Shown here in pieces: positions 35,132 to 47,573 of a stretch of 64,000 nt of DNA. Within the stretch, counting starts at the first letter, position 1; every line of letters begins with the position of its first letter. The notes below the pieces were generated by a model, which ran no database searches, was not told the DNA's origin, and saw only the letters and a list, made by a program, of their open reading frames with translations. The DNA is from Arctopsyche grandis (lineage: Eukaryota; Arthropoda; Insecta; Trichoptera; Hydropsychidae), in assembly GCF_051622035.1 (NCBI RefSeq), contig NC_135358.1, positions 9,651,001 through 9,715,000 of the forward strand, read 5' to 3'. A program made the position numbers and the translations under genes.

Positions 35132-36638
35132 ATCTTAATTCAGTATTCAGTATAACACTATTTTAATAGTATATCATATTTCTAAATGAGGCCCGAACTC
35201 TGTCTTTCTCAATCTCCGGATTTCGGGATTAGCACAATGAATAGGGGGTCACCGAATTTAGTATTCCATGATTGCAAACTCTATGAAGTGGGTGTGAATC
35301 GATCGAAAGTCAATTCAATTAAGGCGAAATGGAATTTAGTTAATTAAAAATCAAATTGTTATCATTGAGCTTGTTTTTCATTGATCATATTTTATAACAC
35401 TATGGTTATATGTTATAAAATATGGTTAGTACTATAAAATATGGTATGGCTAGTCTCAAAGTGAATTTACGACGACGTTTACGAAAATTGCAAGTATTAA
35501 ATAAATATTTACGTCGAACCAACGTCATGGAAATGCTGAAAATTGCTCTCACTACTTTACTATTCTAGACAGAATGGAGTAGTGGCTGTTTTTTGCTATG
35601 TAATCTTAGCACATTAAAAGTTTCGCGTGACCGTTTTTACGTACGTAGCATTCCGAGAATCGTCCATTGTTTCGTAGCAGTGTCTCTTTATTGGATTCAT
35701 TTGCATTTTTAATGCATGTTTAATTTTGCCAGTACCATTTATGAAGGATTACGCTTTTTTTTTTAAATTTACTTTGTTTTATGTTTTTGAATGGCGTCCA
35801 GTTGACTCTCTCGTGCGCGAGAAGTTGCACGTACTCACCCATTTATGTGTGTACATATATCTTCTTATAATATAATACATATGTATATTGTATGTAGTTG
35901 CAAACTGGAAAGTTGCAATTTTATTTATCGGTTTTGTAATGGCGCGTTGACCTCAAAATCGCTCTGGAAGAATAGCGTCGTTGCGTAAAGTCTAACCGAT
36001 GTATTGTTTTGTTTGTTGAATTTTGCTCTTTTATTAATACTACATATTATACATATATGCCATATTGAATTATACGAGTAAGTGTTTGATATAATATTTC
36101 TTAAAGTTTCGCGTTCCAGAAACATAGTTTTGCGGAGATAAAATCTCTGCATGTAACCTAACAATTCGTAGTTTCTATAGCGGACCTTTGACATAGTTTA
36201 GCGTGTCTAATAAATAGCCTAAGAATTTCAATTCGGATTCTTAATAAGGTAAACAGATTTACTTATTACTTTTAATGGTTTCTTATATCGTTATAAAGTT
36301 ATAGAAATTTAAATCTATTTTTGGTTGGGAAATTGTAGGCAATGAGTCATGTATTGAATAAATATGATTATATTACAGACAACTTGTTAAGTAGGTTTAT
36401 TGATAAAATAATGAGAGTTAAAGTTACTTTATAAGAATGAGCGTGTTATGGAATAAAAATAAACTAGGTATTTTATTACGAATAAAATTGATTTCAATAC
36501 GTTGAATTGAATTGAAATTACAAACATATATTTATTAATTATTCAAAACAGCCTAATTTAAATAGTTTAATTACCTGTAGTTATTATTTTTAAATGAAAT
36601 ATATGTATATAATACATACATACATATGTACTCTCTTT

Positions 36639-36639
<1 letters not shown>
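35132..36639. other. Non-coding stretch, nothing assigned
   Basis: No gene is supported. The minus-strand frame of 89 codons at 35925-36194 has no recognisable motif. Confidence 0.5.

Positions 36640-36714
<75 letters not shown>
36640..36714. repeat. (AT)n microsatellite
   Basis: An uninterrupted AT run of about 75 bp directly before the repeat copy at 36715. Confidence 0.95.
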
Positions 36715-36721
<7 letters not shown>

Positions 36722-37150
36722 AAATAGTTATTGTCAGTGAAATTATAATTTCACTCACGTAGTGAGTATGGATGTAACAATAGAATTAAAAATTCACTTC
36801 TCAATATCAGTGAATTTGCAATTCGAACGCCAATGCACCATGAGATATTGCACATCGTACACTGATATGACAAATTGCAATTTGTCAAGAAAGTCGTTTA
36901 CTTTATGAAATACATAATTATCTCGAGAGTAATATGTGTGTTTAATTCAATTTGTGGTGAATGTAAAAGTGCCATTCGGGTCATCGTAAATAGAAACTGT
37001 CAAAAATTATAATTTCACTAATAGGGGCCAGTGAATATGTAATTTCCGTAGTGAAAATATAATTATAACCAGTGAAAATGTAATTAATTGGATATGCATT
37101 CACTAAAATGTCAGTGTAATTATAATTTAACTGCTGTTAATTTGAAATTT
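36715..37150. mobile_element. Second copy of the CAGTGAAATTATA repeat
   Basis: Blocks 'cagtgaaattataatttcac', 'gtgccattcgggtcatcgta' and 'actgtcaaaaattataattt' match 16489-17770. The interior element of that copy (16590-17332) is absent here, which confirms that it was a later insertion or lineage-specific. Confidence 0.55.
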
Positions 37151-37294
37151 GCATCAATGAAAAAGAGAGGATGTCTCAACGGAATTTTATCGCCAGCATA
37201 TGAAATGTTTTTGAACTTTTCGGATGAAAAGTTATATGTAATCACAATTATAGGTAGTGCTACTTGACAAGGCTTTATGTATGTATTTATATTT

Positions 37295-37650
37295 AGCCAT
37301 TAGTACAACTCAGTGGTTGTGTTAATGCTAACCACCAAGAAGTTCCCGGAATCAATTAAAATATATTTTTCCAAAGTATTTCTGTAATACTGCTGGTCAG
37401 ACTTGGATATTTGTGAGTCAATCGTTTCCTACCAGAGTTTGCCTATTTATCTGATTTCATTGTTGAAACTGTTCTCTTAACATTGGCACAACCATCATAC
37501 CCACTTTTTCACCAATTTTGAATATGATTTCAAAATTTATAATCTATAAACTTTATATGTAGGTATGCACAAGTTTAACATCTTGTGTTGCTTAGGTGCA
37601 ACCTGTAATTGCATCATTGGAAGAATATAAATTTAATAATTAAAAGCACT
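37295..37650 (+). mobile_element. tRNA-derived SINE with tail, plus orientation
   Basis: The decayed head is 'gtacaactcagtggttgtg'. The body 'ctgctggtcagacttggata' and 'gcctatttatctgatttcat' runs to 'gaatatgatttcaaaattta'. A tail 'cttaggtgcaacctgtaatt' resembles that at 16430-16470. Confidence 0.75.
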
Positions 37651-39103
37651 CACATTTTTTCAAAAGATTTTATTTACATTATTCTCCAATTATTTAATTA
37701 CTTATAACATTTTTTTTATTTAAATGTAAAAAGGCACGATTCGGCATCAATATGTACGTCGCAGGGAGCAGATTTATAGTTGCGTGTTGGTAATAAAATA
37801 CAATGAATTCATACATAAATCGTTACAAATTTTAAGTGTATTATTTATCCTTTGGATTGGATAGTGTTTGTTGCACCCTGTGCATGTGCAAAATAGATGA
37901 AGATTATATGTATATGCAGTATGTCCTTGCGGTGCATCACGAATTCATGAAGCATCGTTGCACATCGTCTCCGTGCACACATATGTACCTACCTATAAAC
38001 AAGATATCATACGTGTGTGGGTTACTTTAGCTCCCCAAGATATGGGTCAAGTACATAGTACTGACGTGTGTACATACATATATACATACGTATACGTAAA
38101 GTTAAAGGCTCAACCTACGTCCTATATAACGACGAGCCGATAAATCGAATCTACGCGATCCGATAATGTCAATAGCGGCGCTACTTCAAACGAGCTATCT
38201 TTCCACTTTCATGACACTTTCTTAATCGATTTTCAACTCTCCGCCAATGTTAAATTCAACCGAAAATAAAACAAAAAATATCTACCCAACATCAAATGTC
38301 GGATTTTTCATCCGCAATTCCGATCTTTCGGTTGGCATACGTACATATTTATATATGTATGTACATATGTGATATTGTGTGTGTGTGTGTGTGTGTGTGT
38401 GGTTTTCCTACGTTTTTACGATTCTTCGTAAAACTTTCGTCTTCCCAAACGTTTTGTTACAACGACGCTTTTCCAAAACTTAGCTTCCGAGCTCGTCGAC
38501 ATGACTTCGCCTTATTTTTATGCGCATAAGAAATATTTCGCCCTCGAAAGCTGTATGTTTTATCGAAACCTTTTTGAGATGGTGTTCACTATGGGGTGCA
38601 ATTTTTAAATAAAAACAGAATTTATTTCAGAATATTCATGAAGGAGTCTCAGTGGAGCACTTCATGCAGAATTATTGCGTAATATTAAATTATTTAGTAA
38701 TATAAAAGAAACATCGTATGTTGTTTATATTTATTTTATACAAAATATTAAAAATAGATAAATGGAGAGTAAGAAGTAACTGCTCAGCTACCTCGTATCG
38801 TTGGACTAGGATGATTTATTTATTAAAGAATACTTGGAAAAGACCCAATGATGTATCCTATATTTTTTTTATAATATGATCCACAGTGTATCTCAGTTGA
38901 GTGTGAGGATTAATTCAGGTTGATATTTTCAAAAGAAATTTAATTATTTAAGAAGTATTTCTGTGACTGTAAACAACATTTGGCAATGGTTTCATTCAAA
39001 ATTGGCATAATTAAACTAATCGTTAAGGACAACCTTTTTCTAAAGCACTTCCATCAATACAACTTTTCAAGGTGAATATAGTATAATATTACATATGTAC
39101 AAC
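37651..39103. other. Non-coding stretch with a (GT)n run
   Basis: A GT dinucleotide run lies at 38377-38401 after a TATG cluster. The stretch 38090-38560 has higher GC content and may be unique sequence. No gene is supported; small frames at 37836-38529 follow the microsatellites. Confidence 0.5.
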
Positions 39104-39901
39104 CAGGGCTGTAGAGTCGGTTCAAAATTTACGGACTCCGACTCCGGCTTTATCTTATTTTTCTACTCTGACTCCGAACTTCAACGGTTTTAGTAAGATC
39201 GACTTTTCTTGCCAACGTATAAAATTATTACTCCAGGTCCATCGTTTCCTATCAGAGTTTGCCAATTTAACTGATGTTCATTGAAACGGTTCCAACAAAT
39301 TGGTATTGGTTCCAAATTGACAAATTGGTTCCAGCAAGTATTTCAGCATCTCGAAATTTCACGATTTACATATAAGAAATGCTCCGAAAATGTAATTTTA
39401 TCAAATATTTATCAATAGATGTCTCTATGATGCTTTGTTAAAATTATTCTAAAAATTGTATATCGATGTTTGTAATTAGCATTGGGGTTTAACTGTTAGG
39501 TCTTTCTGCTTTATATATGTATGTTTGTAAAAAATAATAAAAAAAAAATCAGTAATAAAAATAAGAGTGATTTTCAAAATATAATATATAAAATTAAAGG
39601 AATTAAAAAAAATCACTAAAAATTGACATGTAATTCATATGGGCATTCAGAGTGTATGTGTATGAGTTTCATACACAAACAAACAATTTAATAAAAAAAG
39701 AGAACAAAAATGAAACTATTTTATTTATAATAAAAAGGAAAATTTATATTTGATTTTTATAAAGAAATTATTTAATTAAAATTTATTAGTGGATTTAAAA
39801 TTTATTAGTGGAATCTAGTTGACGCATAATGTATGCTATTAATTAAATAAAAAAATAAACAGGAGTTGTTGATATTTTACGACTCCGACTCCACAGCCCT
39901 G
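39104..39901. mobile_element. hAT-like TIR element containing a SINE
   Basis: It starts CAGGGCTGTAGAGTCGG and ends CGACTCCACAGCCCTG, with sub-terminal repeats of 'gactccgactcc'. These ends resemble hAT non-autonomous elements. The 8 bp on either side do not match, so duplication cannot be shown. The interior is interrupted by the SINE at 39225-39510. Confidence 0.6.
39225..39510 (+). mobile_element. 5'-truncated SINE inside a hAT-like element
   Basis: 'gtccatcgtttcctatcaga' and 'gccaatttaactgatg', then 'agcatctcgaaatttcacg' and the terminal 'gggtttaactgttagg', match the tail of the SINE at 11476-12015. Confidence 0.7.
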
Positions 39902-41485
39902 ATCACGACTCTGATTCTTAATAATTAAGAAGATTATTTATTAATATAAATACTCAAAATAATAAAATTGTAAGATCATTTTCACTGTAAAAAAAATCGT
40001 CTCAAATATACGCCTTTCTGCGTATTATGTATATTTATATTTGACGTGGGCAAAATCGTGAAGATTCAAAATCGTGGAAACTCTTTCACAGTCGGAACGT
40101 ATCCTTTTCAGCGTTAAATTGGAATTTATCTCATCTGCATCTCTCGTCATTCTTTTATACTTTTTTGTATCAATAGCTTAATATTTGGATACGAATTCAA
40201 ATATACTAAAACATTTATTTATGTATATTTTAGGACAGCAAAAAATTTCGCTGGGTACAAATGTTTTGTAACCATTAGTTATGACGCTTTAAAAAATTAA
40301 AATCTCTCCACGTCCACGAAAAAACAGACATATTTTATATTTCACATGTTAAAACGTATTTTTTTCTAGAATGCCACCAACCCGAGTGTGTGTGTGTGTG
40401 TGTGTGTGTTTTTTAAGAGTTTTGCTTATTCAGCGCTCGTATCTTGACCGCTTTTAATATTTCACGGTAGGGAAGTAAAACAGGGTCGTGCTCGTATATG
40501 ATTTGGCCCTTTTCCAGCGTATTTATCCAGTCGTTGACGAGGGGTTGGAGAGGGAGAGTAGGAGGGATATGAATGTCGGTAATTTCGGAGGTCGTTGACG
40601 ATTTGCATTTACGTACGTTTCTCGCCTTATCTGCATAATGAAATTTATGTAGTCGTCGTCCGTTCTAAAATTACTTGAATAATGCCACAGATATTATTTA
40701 AGCGGTTAAGAATGAAGTTACCCATATTTTTAACCGATTCAATCCCTTGTAAAATTAAATGTCACGTCGTTATCGCGGCGTATGAATTAATATTCAGTTG
40801 GGAAGCGTTCGGAGATGAACTGGCCTCGTTTAAACTGATTTATATTCGACGATTTTGATGATTTTCGAAGCACTGTGATTACGAGAGTAGTCGACAGTCA
40901 TTGAATTGATTAAGGGTGATGACTATAGGTATATCAAATCTTGTTTCATATGGTATATGTATGCATACAAATATACATTCTGCTGCAGCGTAGCAACGGT
41001 TGGAAGTTAGAACCGTATATTTTGTGAATGTTATCCTAGATTATCGTTTTCCTTATCTGAGTGGAATGCTACCCACTTGCTGTTCTTAGCTTAGCTCTAC
41101 ATACATTAAAACTAATGGCACCTAGGGAATTGTGCATGGCTTTGTTTCAGTATCCGTATGTACTTGCTGCGATGCATGTCTTATCGACGAACTTTTCATC
41201 TCGGCTGATTTTGCACAGCTACTATTATACATACATATGAGCCGCTATAATTGAAAGTGGCATAAGTCCACTTTTCTTCATTTCGAGAAATATCTCGCAA
41301 AACATTAAATAAAATGTTCTGTTTTAAACAATATTTAAAAATATTGGTTGCCTGTAATACGTTTATTCTGCTTTTCCCGGATTCTGGACACATCGAATTA
41401 AAATAAGTGATAACAATTTGTGAATTAAGTCAAACAGAAATAGTGCTTTTGGAACTGAGAATTGGACTTCCCCCACTTTCAAATA
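39902..41485. other. Non-coding stretch with a (GT)n run
   Basis: A GT run lies at 40386-40409. The stretch 40410-40920 is richer in G and C and mostly free of repeats, so a conserved regulatory sequence is possible. No gene recognised. Confidence 0.45.
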
Positions 41486-41955
41486 TAAGTGTTCACTCTA
41501 GTTTTTCCATGAACGTACTAGTTTGCTCATCCACGAACTATTGGTTTTAGTTTAAGTGGTAACAGTCGAAGGATATCTTAAATTAAATTCACCAGGTGTC
41601 TCATATAACTTTTAGCTGTCAAAACTTTTGAGCAGTCAAAACTTTAAGCATTTAAATGGAAAATACAATGGAAACCACATTGCGACGTTGATATAATTCC
41701 TTTTTTAGCTAATATTAAAAATGTTGAAATCCAGGATAAGCATTAATATGTACATACCTACGTAGAGAATGGGAAAAACGATTGAGAATACTTAAACTTA
41801 TGCCTAATACATACATACATAGTTTGTTCATGCACAAACTATGTAGTTCGTTTGTCATTTTTTTTATTATTTTGTGTTCACTATAACTGACCAGACTGGC
41901 TCGTGTATGAACAACCTAGTATGTTCATGAACAAACGAAATGCACACTTGGACTG
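41486..41955. mobile_element. GTTCATGAAC-type MITE, copy 1
   Basis: The ends carry repeated palindromic blocks: 'ccatgaacgtactagtttg' on the left and 'cctagtatgttcatgaacaa' on the right, with outermost AGTGTTCACT and its partner 'gcacacttgga'. The interior 'tttagctgtcaaaactttt' and 'caatggaaaccacattgcg' recur in the copies at 44277-45340 and 49570-49825 in the opposite orientation. Confidence 0.65.
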
Positions 41956-43892
41956 CAACATATATCTATACATACATATGTACATATTGGTCAAATTAGG
42001 CAGGACGACAATGCTACAAGATTTTTTTAAAGTTTTTGTGCATATTCTGTACCAAGCATGCAACGTCTAGTGAAGATATTGGTTCTACATAGATTATACT
42101 ATCATCCAGACCAATGGAAAATATTAGAATCCTTAATCTGACTATCAACTAATAAATTTAGTAACGGAATACATATGTATATACATACATATGTATATAC
42201 ATATGTACATATATTAAGATACACAAAATAAACCGTCCATAGTAACAACTATCCAACCGTTCCAGAACTTACTTGCAAGGCTTTCCCTAAACCTAATGAG
42301 GCATACGATATTGTCGTTCACGGCGACCCATACGAAGTTTCTAACTCTTGCTTCTTATTCTTGTTACCAGATAGGACAAAGTATCTTTACGAAACGCTTT
42401 CTTACGCCGTACTGACTTTTACAAGTCCTTGTTTACAGTCCATTATATATACATATTTCCCAGGACTCAAAACGGGATGCCCCGCAAAAAAATTGTCTCC
42501 CCATATAAAAAAAAACAGTGCTTGCACGTCCAAAAATGTTAATAATAATTTCCTTCAAATAGCCATACATATCGTAAAAGAATTATAATTTTTTTCGGAA
42601 TATACAATTAAAATAATCTAATATTTGATGCTCATGTGCCGCAGGAACAAATGAAATAACTACAAATTTTCCAAAAACGTATATTCTCGGTTTCTTTTAA
42701 TCGCAAATATAATATGTGCGACTGAAAGTTTTGATTTCTTTAATTTAAATTTCTTCTTTTGTTAAGTAATATAATTTTTATCAAAACGTACATTTCTTTA
42801 AAAGAAGAAAGTGAAATAAGATTAAAAGTTAAATATAGTACAACATTGTATTTTGCAGTTATTTGAAAATAATTATGATGAAAATGATAGCAGAAAGCGA
42901 TTTTATCAGATACATTAAAATGAAATATTTATATAAAAATATTTGTTTTTGGGAAGCAAATTGGTTTGGAAAAAACAAAGAAATATATGGAAATTAAATC
43001 AATATCATTAAAAAAATCTTCTGTCCCTCAGTGGACGAACATAACGGGACAAATCAAACAATTTTACGAAAACGTTGGGACGAACGTAAAGCACGCAAAA
43101 AACGGAACTGTGTGATCAACCTCATTATAATGGATATATTAATAATAGATATGCGTTCGATGGATGATTTTCAAATAACAATAGCCCACTCCACTAGTGT
43201 TCAATGCCAGAGTGCAAAAAATAATGTTTTTTTTTAAGAAATTGACAATAGTGTACCATTTTTTGTGCGAATAGTATCCATAGAACGCCGATCTACGATT
43301 ATGAGCTTCGACGGCCTATCAAGTCTTGTAGAATTTCTAACCGAGTAATTATCGTTAGGCTATTTAAAGCCAGTTCAAGATGATTAAGTAGGTCATTTTA
43401 TATTACAATATTGTGATATGGCTTTCGAGCTACATGTATATGTATATGTATGTAGGTATGTGTAAATTAATGAGCTGGGCAAACTTGCTCAACGTGTAAA
43501 AACGTCGTATAGGTTTTAGTACATACATAGTTGCGATAGCGATAGTCCAACAATTATATAGGACAACAGAATTAGGCGAGCTCAGTTTGTGGTCTTGTAA
43601 AATTGATACGTGTTTTGATTGTCGATAGTCAACTTAATCGGACACGTGTAGTCGTTAATCGCAGTACATGTGGTTGAGGTCACACGGACCACACTTTGCG
43701 AAATGTTTACGCATTGGCTTAGAAAACTAACGTTGCAACTATTTCGTAGTTGTTTTCGATCGTTAAAATATGCACGTATGCTGATCGTTGCACCACCGTT
43801 GTCAAAGAAAGAGAAAGATATCCGAAATGATCAATATTTCTATATGCTTTCTTGATTTGCCCGACTTTTACTTGTATATTAATTATTTGTAA
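41956..43892. other. Non-coding stretch with TATG/CATA runs
   Basis: Tetranucleotide palindromes lie at 42172-42215. At 43244-43330 a block 'attgacaatagtgtaccatt' is shared with 47943 and 60362, marking a further dispersed repeat. Short open frames are not supported as genes. Confidence 0.5.
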
Positions 43893-44052
43893 GTTATAAC
43901 TAAAGAGCGGACCAACTTTGCGCAGTTCATTGTTCATTTTTCGCCGTGCTTTGTTCATTTTTATGATGAACCTTTTTTTATGCTCTCTGGCTTTGTAGTT
44001 TTCCCTGTTTCCTGGAAAAAGCACGCTTTCGGTCCTACTTCTACTTATAACG
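43893..44052. mobile_element. Small TIR MITE, 'GAGCGGACC' family, copy 1
   Basis: The left end is 'gttataactaaagagcggac' and the right end 'tcggtcctacttctacttat', which are imperfect inverted repeats. The interior includes 'cctggaaaaagcacgc', shared with the units at 58975-59150 and 60870-61030. Length is about 160 bp. Confidence 0.6.
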
Positions 44053-44276
44053 TATTGTTTTCAAATCAAAAAAATTGTTTACGTGAGATTTTGGCTGAGT
44101 GTATCTTTCTGTGTGAATATTTTTATAGTCTTTGATAAATATGTATGTATTTCGAAATTAGCTCAGCCATCGTTAAATGTTGTATTTATCAATCGGAAGT
44201 TGCACTTTTACACTTGGATTTTCAGTGCTTTCATTGAAATGTATAATATGTACTTATGTGATTCGGTACTAGTGTA

Positions 44277-45340
44277 CATTTCGTTCGTTCATGAACATAT
44301 GTACTAGTTTGTTTATATGTACATGAAATAATACTATTTTTTTTATTTTGCGTAACTATGATGTGTAGAAAAAATTACGAACTAGTTTATTCATGCACAA
44401 ACTGTAAGTTTAAGTATTATTAATCGTTTATCTCATCCTCTATTTACATATGTAGATATTTTATTTTTATTCAATCAATCAAAGTACACTAGTAATTACA
44501 GAGCGCTCCAATGCGACGAGTGTATTATACACATCAAAAAATTATATATATTTTCAATCATTACATAATTCGAAACAATACGTGAAATTTACGGTCAGAC
44601 ATTTTTATTTTACGTACATATGTATATACGGCCGCAAGGACCATTGAATTAATTTTAACAATTAATTAAGTACAGAATTAATCCATTGAGACATCTATGG
44701 ATTTTAGATTTTGTGCACAATTATTACAATTTATACACATAATAAATACAGATGATTATTGAGACATCTTAGATTTAGATTTTGTCCATAATTTTTACAA
44801 ATTATACACAATAATACATAAGATTTTTTGTGACAACAGGAAAGGATTTATTTGCGAATTTGATGAACTGTTTCAACAATGATCAGATGAAATTGACAAA
44901 CTCTGATAGAGAAACGATCGATTTCGAGTCACAAAACTCCCAAATCTAACCAGTAGTTTTGGTGGATCGAACCAGTGATCGCATGGTGCTAAACATATAC
45001 GCTACCATTAATCCAAACTGCTGGCTTATGTATGGTTGGCATATGTATGTATGTTTACCCTGGTTTGCAATATTTTTAATATTATCGAATATTACGGCAA
45101 TTATAGCACCGCTGTAATGCGGTTTCCATAGGATTTCCTTTTTGAATACTCGCCGTTTTGACATCACAAAAGTTTTGACAGCTAAAAATTTCATGCGATA
45201 CCTGGTGAGTCTATTTAAAGATAGCTTTTGACTGTTAGCACTTAAGCTAAAACAAATTATTCATGTATGAACAAGCTATATATATATATATATACATATG
45301 TAAATACATAGTATGTTCATGAACGAACCGAAGTAAACAA
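44277..45340. mobile_element. GTTCATGAAC-type MITE, copy 2, split by a SINE
   Basis: The left end 'cgttcgttcatgaacatatg' and right end 'tagtatgttcatgaacgaac' bracket an interior in reverse order to copy 1 ('aatgcggtttccatagg', 'ttttgacagctaaaaatttc'). The SINE at 44470-45030 lies inside and accounts for most of the extra length. Confidence 0.65.
44470..45030 (-). mobile_element. Long SINE with hairpin tail, minus orientation
   Basis: It is collinear with 27530-28040: an A/T-rich 3' end, a degraded version of the TACACTCGTC hairpin ('tacactagta' and 'gacgagtgta'), then the body ('gatcgatttcgagtcacaaa') and a head ending near 'ccaaactgctggctta'. It lies inside a MITE and is therefore younger than it. 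Confidence 0.75.
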
Positions 45341-45859
45341 ATAGACTATAAAATAAGTACTTTAGCAAACTAAATATAATATAATAGTTGCGATAAGTAA
45401 ACGAGTGTGATCTTGAATTACATTTATGAGGAATACGATATGATTGTTTGTCAAACAGTCTGTGTTTTCCTTATATATCCATTTCCGTTTTTATTTCAGA
45501 TCTTTTGCGTCATATTCAGAGTGTATAATATTTTATACGTATATATATATACATATATGTAAATGTAGATACATGTATTATTTAAAATATGTTAAATCTT
45601 TCTTTGTTTTCCAAAACAATGGTTTGACGTTTTGTGTGTGAGCCATTTATGACCTTGCTCGCTATCTTCTTTATACTGTGTTGATTTTAAAGTACATACT
45701 ACATGTCTATATCAACTGTACTGCATTATATGCTTCTGAGTAATTAGTTATAATTAAACAACGTATTCGAGGGCAAATTTGAAAATATAGTTCGCAAAAA
45801 TGTCGGATATTAATCGATACATATTGAATCAAGTTGATATGTGTGCAAGGGTGAGGCAA

Positions 45860-46215
45860 TATTTATTTTAAACTACATATCAATGTCCTCAAAGAAGTAT
45901 GTAATGCTGTATGCTCGCCATAACGAAGAGAGATAGAAAACAGAATACGTCGGTTAGAAATGTGACAAAGATGGTTTATGTAACAGTGAGAGTAAAGAAA
46001 GTAGCAATGGGCGAGTCATGTAGCTAGAAGAACGAACGTTAGAAGGACAAATTTTGTGCTGGAATAGTACCCGAGAGAATGTAAAAGTGTAAAAGGATTA
46101 AAATGAGTGGACGAAATTTGAAAAATGTGTGGTGAGGTGAATGAGAGATGCACAAAACACTGATGAGTGGAAGCGCGTTGGAGAGGCCTTCATCCTGCTG
46201 TAAATTAATTAATAA
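45860..46215 (+). pseudogene. RTE-like LINE C-terminal fragment
   Basis: Frameshifted and stop-containing translation still shows the pieces 'RRTNVRRTNFVLE', 'YPRECKSVKG' and 'EWKRVGEAFI'. These match the minus-strand fragment at 22372-22620 and the usual C-terminus of RTE-like LINEs. Several stops and frame changes show that it is dead. Confidence 0.65.
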
Positions 46216-46468
46216 ATGAGCCTAATTAGATTATTATTATACTTAAGTCACACTCCCCAAGTGAGATTCCCAAATCCTGCGTTAAATTTAAGTCTTGCAT
46301 TAAACTTTAAGAAAAAATGTCTACTGTACATTTTAAAATGCCTATAATAATTTAGAACAATCTAGTATTCATAATTTGAGAGGAAAAAAAATACAAGTTT
46401 TTGTCATCTAATTTCGTTTGGCTTAGCTTGAGCAATTTAAAATCTTATAACTCTAGTTACGTACATAT

Positions 46469-46634
46469 CAGTGGCGTGCCGTGAAAATCTACATGTTTTT
46501 GTCGCACAGCTTTACTTATGTGTAGGATACAAGGAGACTAGGTGACGTCATACCGAGTCCCCTTGTATCCTGCTCGCGCACATGTAAGTAAGACTGTGCG
46601 ACAATAACAGGGAGATTTTCACGGCACACCACTG
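46469..46634. mobile_element. hAT foldback MITE with 8-bp target duplication
   Basis: It starts CAGTGGCGTGCCGTGAAA and ends CACGGCACACCACTG. It is flanked by a perfect 8-bp duplication, GTACATAT (46461-46468 and 46635-46642). Its centre differs from that of 26044 ('aggtgacgtcataccgagt'). Confidence 0.9.
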
Positions 46635-47286
46635 GTACATATGTATGTATTTAACGTGAAGGTTTGGCTTTATTCCTATAATAAAGATAAGCCAGCCGTT
46701 ATTTTTGTTGTGTTTGCTTGCTCGCTATCTGATTTCAGTATACACAATATGTATTGGAACAATATTTTGCTAAACAACAAGTGGTCTCGAGAAGTTTTCC
46801 CAGAAATGTATTTTCATATGTTTATTTTGTACAAAGCAATTAATTTAATAATATAAATATATGTATATACGATAGGTATGTCTGAAAATGGCGATCGAAG
46901 TGGATTTGGTCGCTGTATTTAAAAGAAAATTAGGTTCTCGTGGAAATGAAAACGTATGCCAGTATTGTTGTTTTACAAAATTTCCTCTGTGAATATCATC
47001 GGAGTTAACGTTTATTAGGGCGCAGACACATACACATACACACACTTTGTATTGACTTAGTGATAGATAGCGGTGATTACCAAATTTGAAGAAATGTAGG
47101 AGAAACTTGTCGAAATAATATGATCGGACGATGACAGATGGAGTTTACCTAGGCATGCCGTGTCGTACGATTCTGTGTGTCCGCCCTTACGGTCATTTAC
47201 ACTTCATACACTAAATTATATATACGAAATTTCTCACTCTCACATATATTTCCATGTACATACAATGATGGTATTTTTAATTTGTT

Positions 47287-47573
47287 TCAGTCGAGCAGTG
47301 AAATTTTGCACTTTGGAACACGGTTCTAGTGTGTAACTTGCACTGCGGAAGACGATTGAAGAGAGGTGCACAACAAACTTCTAAACGGCTTGCATCAGTG
47401 AAACCTGCTGGTGCAGTTGCACTTGGCGTCATCGACCAGCACGGTCGCGTATTCTAACTGAGCGGAACCTTTCAGCAAGTGTGAGGTTTCGACACTGAAA
47501 TGTCCGACTTGTAAGCTGGTAGGACCGGTTTGTATAGTCCTGGTTGGCACCTGTTATCTGTCAGGACCTCACC
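47287..47573 (+). promoter_or_regulatory. 5' UTR or promoter of the E2 gene, with a tiny uORF
   Basis: This is a GC-richer, repeat-free leader directly upstream of the E2 start codon. At 47285-47292 'tttcagtc' can be read two ways: as a 3' splice site (exon starting at 47291) or as a TCAGTC initiator with start site at 47289. The first fits a distal first exon, the second a local promoter. An upstream ORF of four codons (ATG at 47500-47502, stop TAA at 47512-47514) could reduce translation of the main frame. The sequence does not decide which is correct. Confidence 0.5.
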
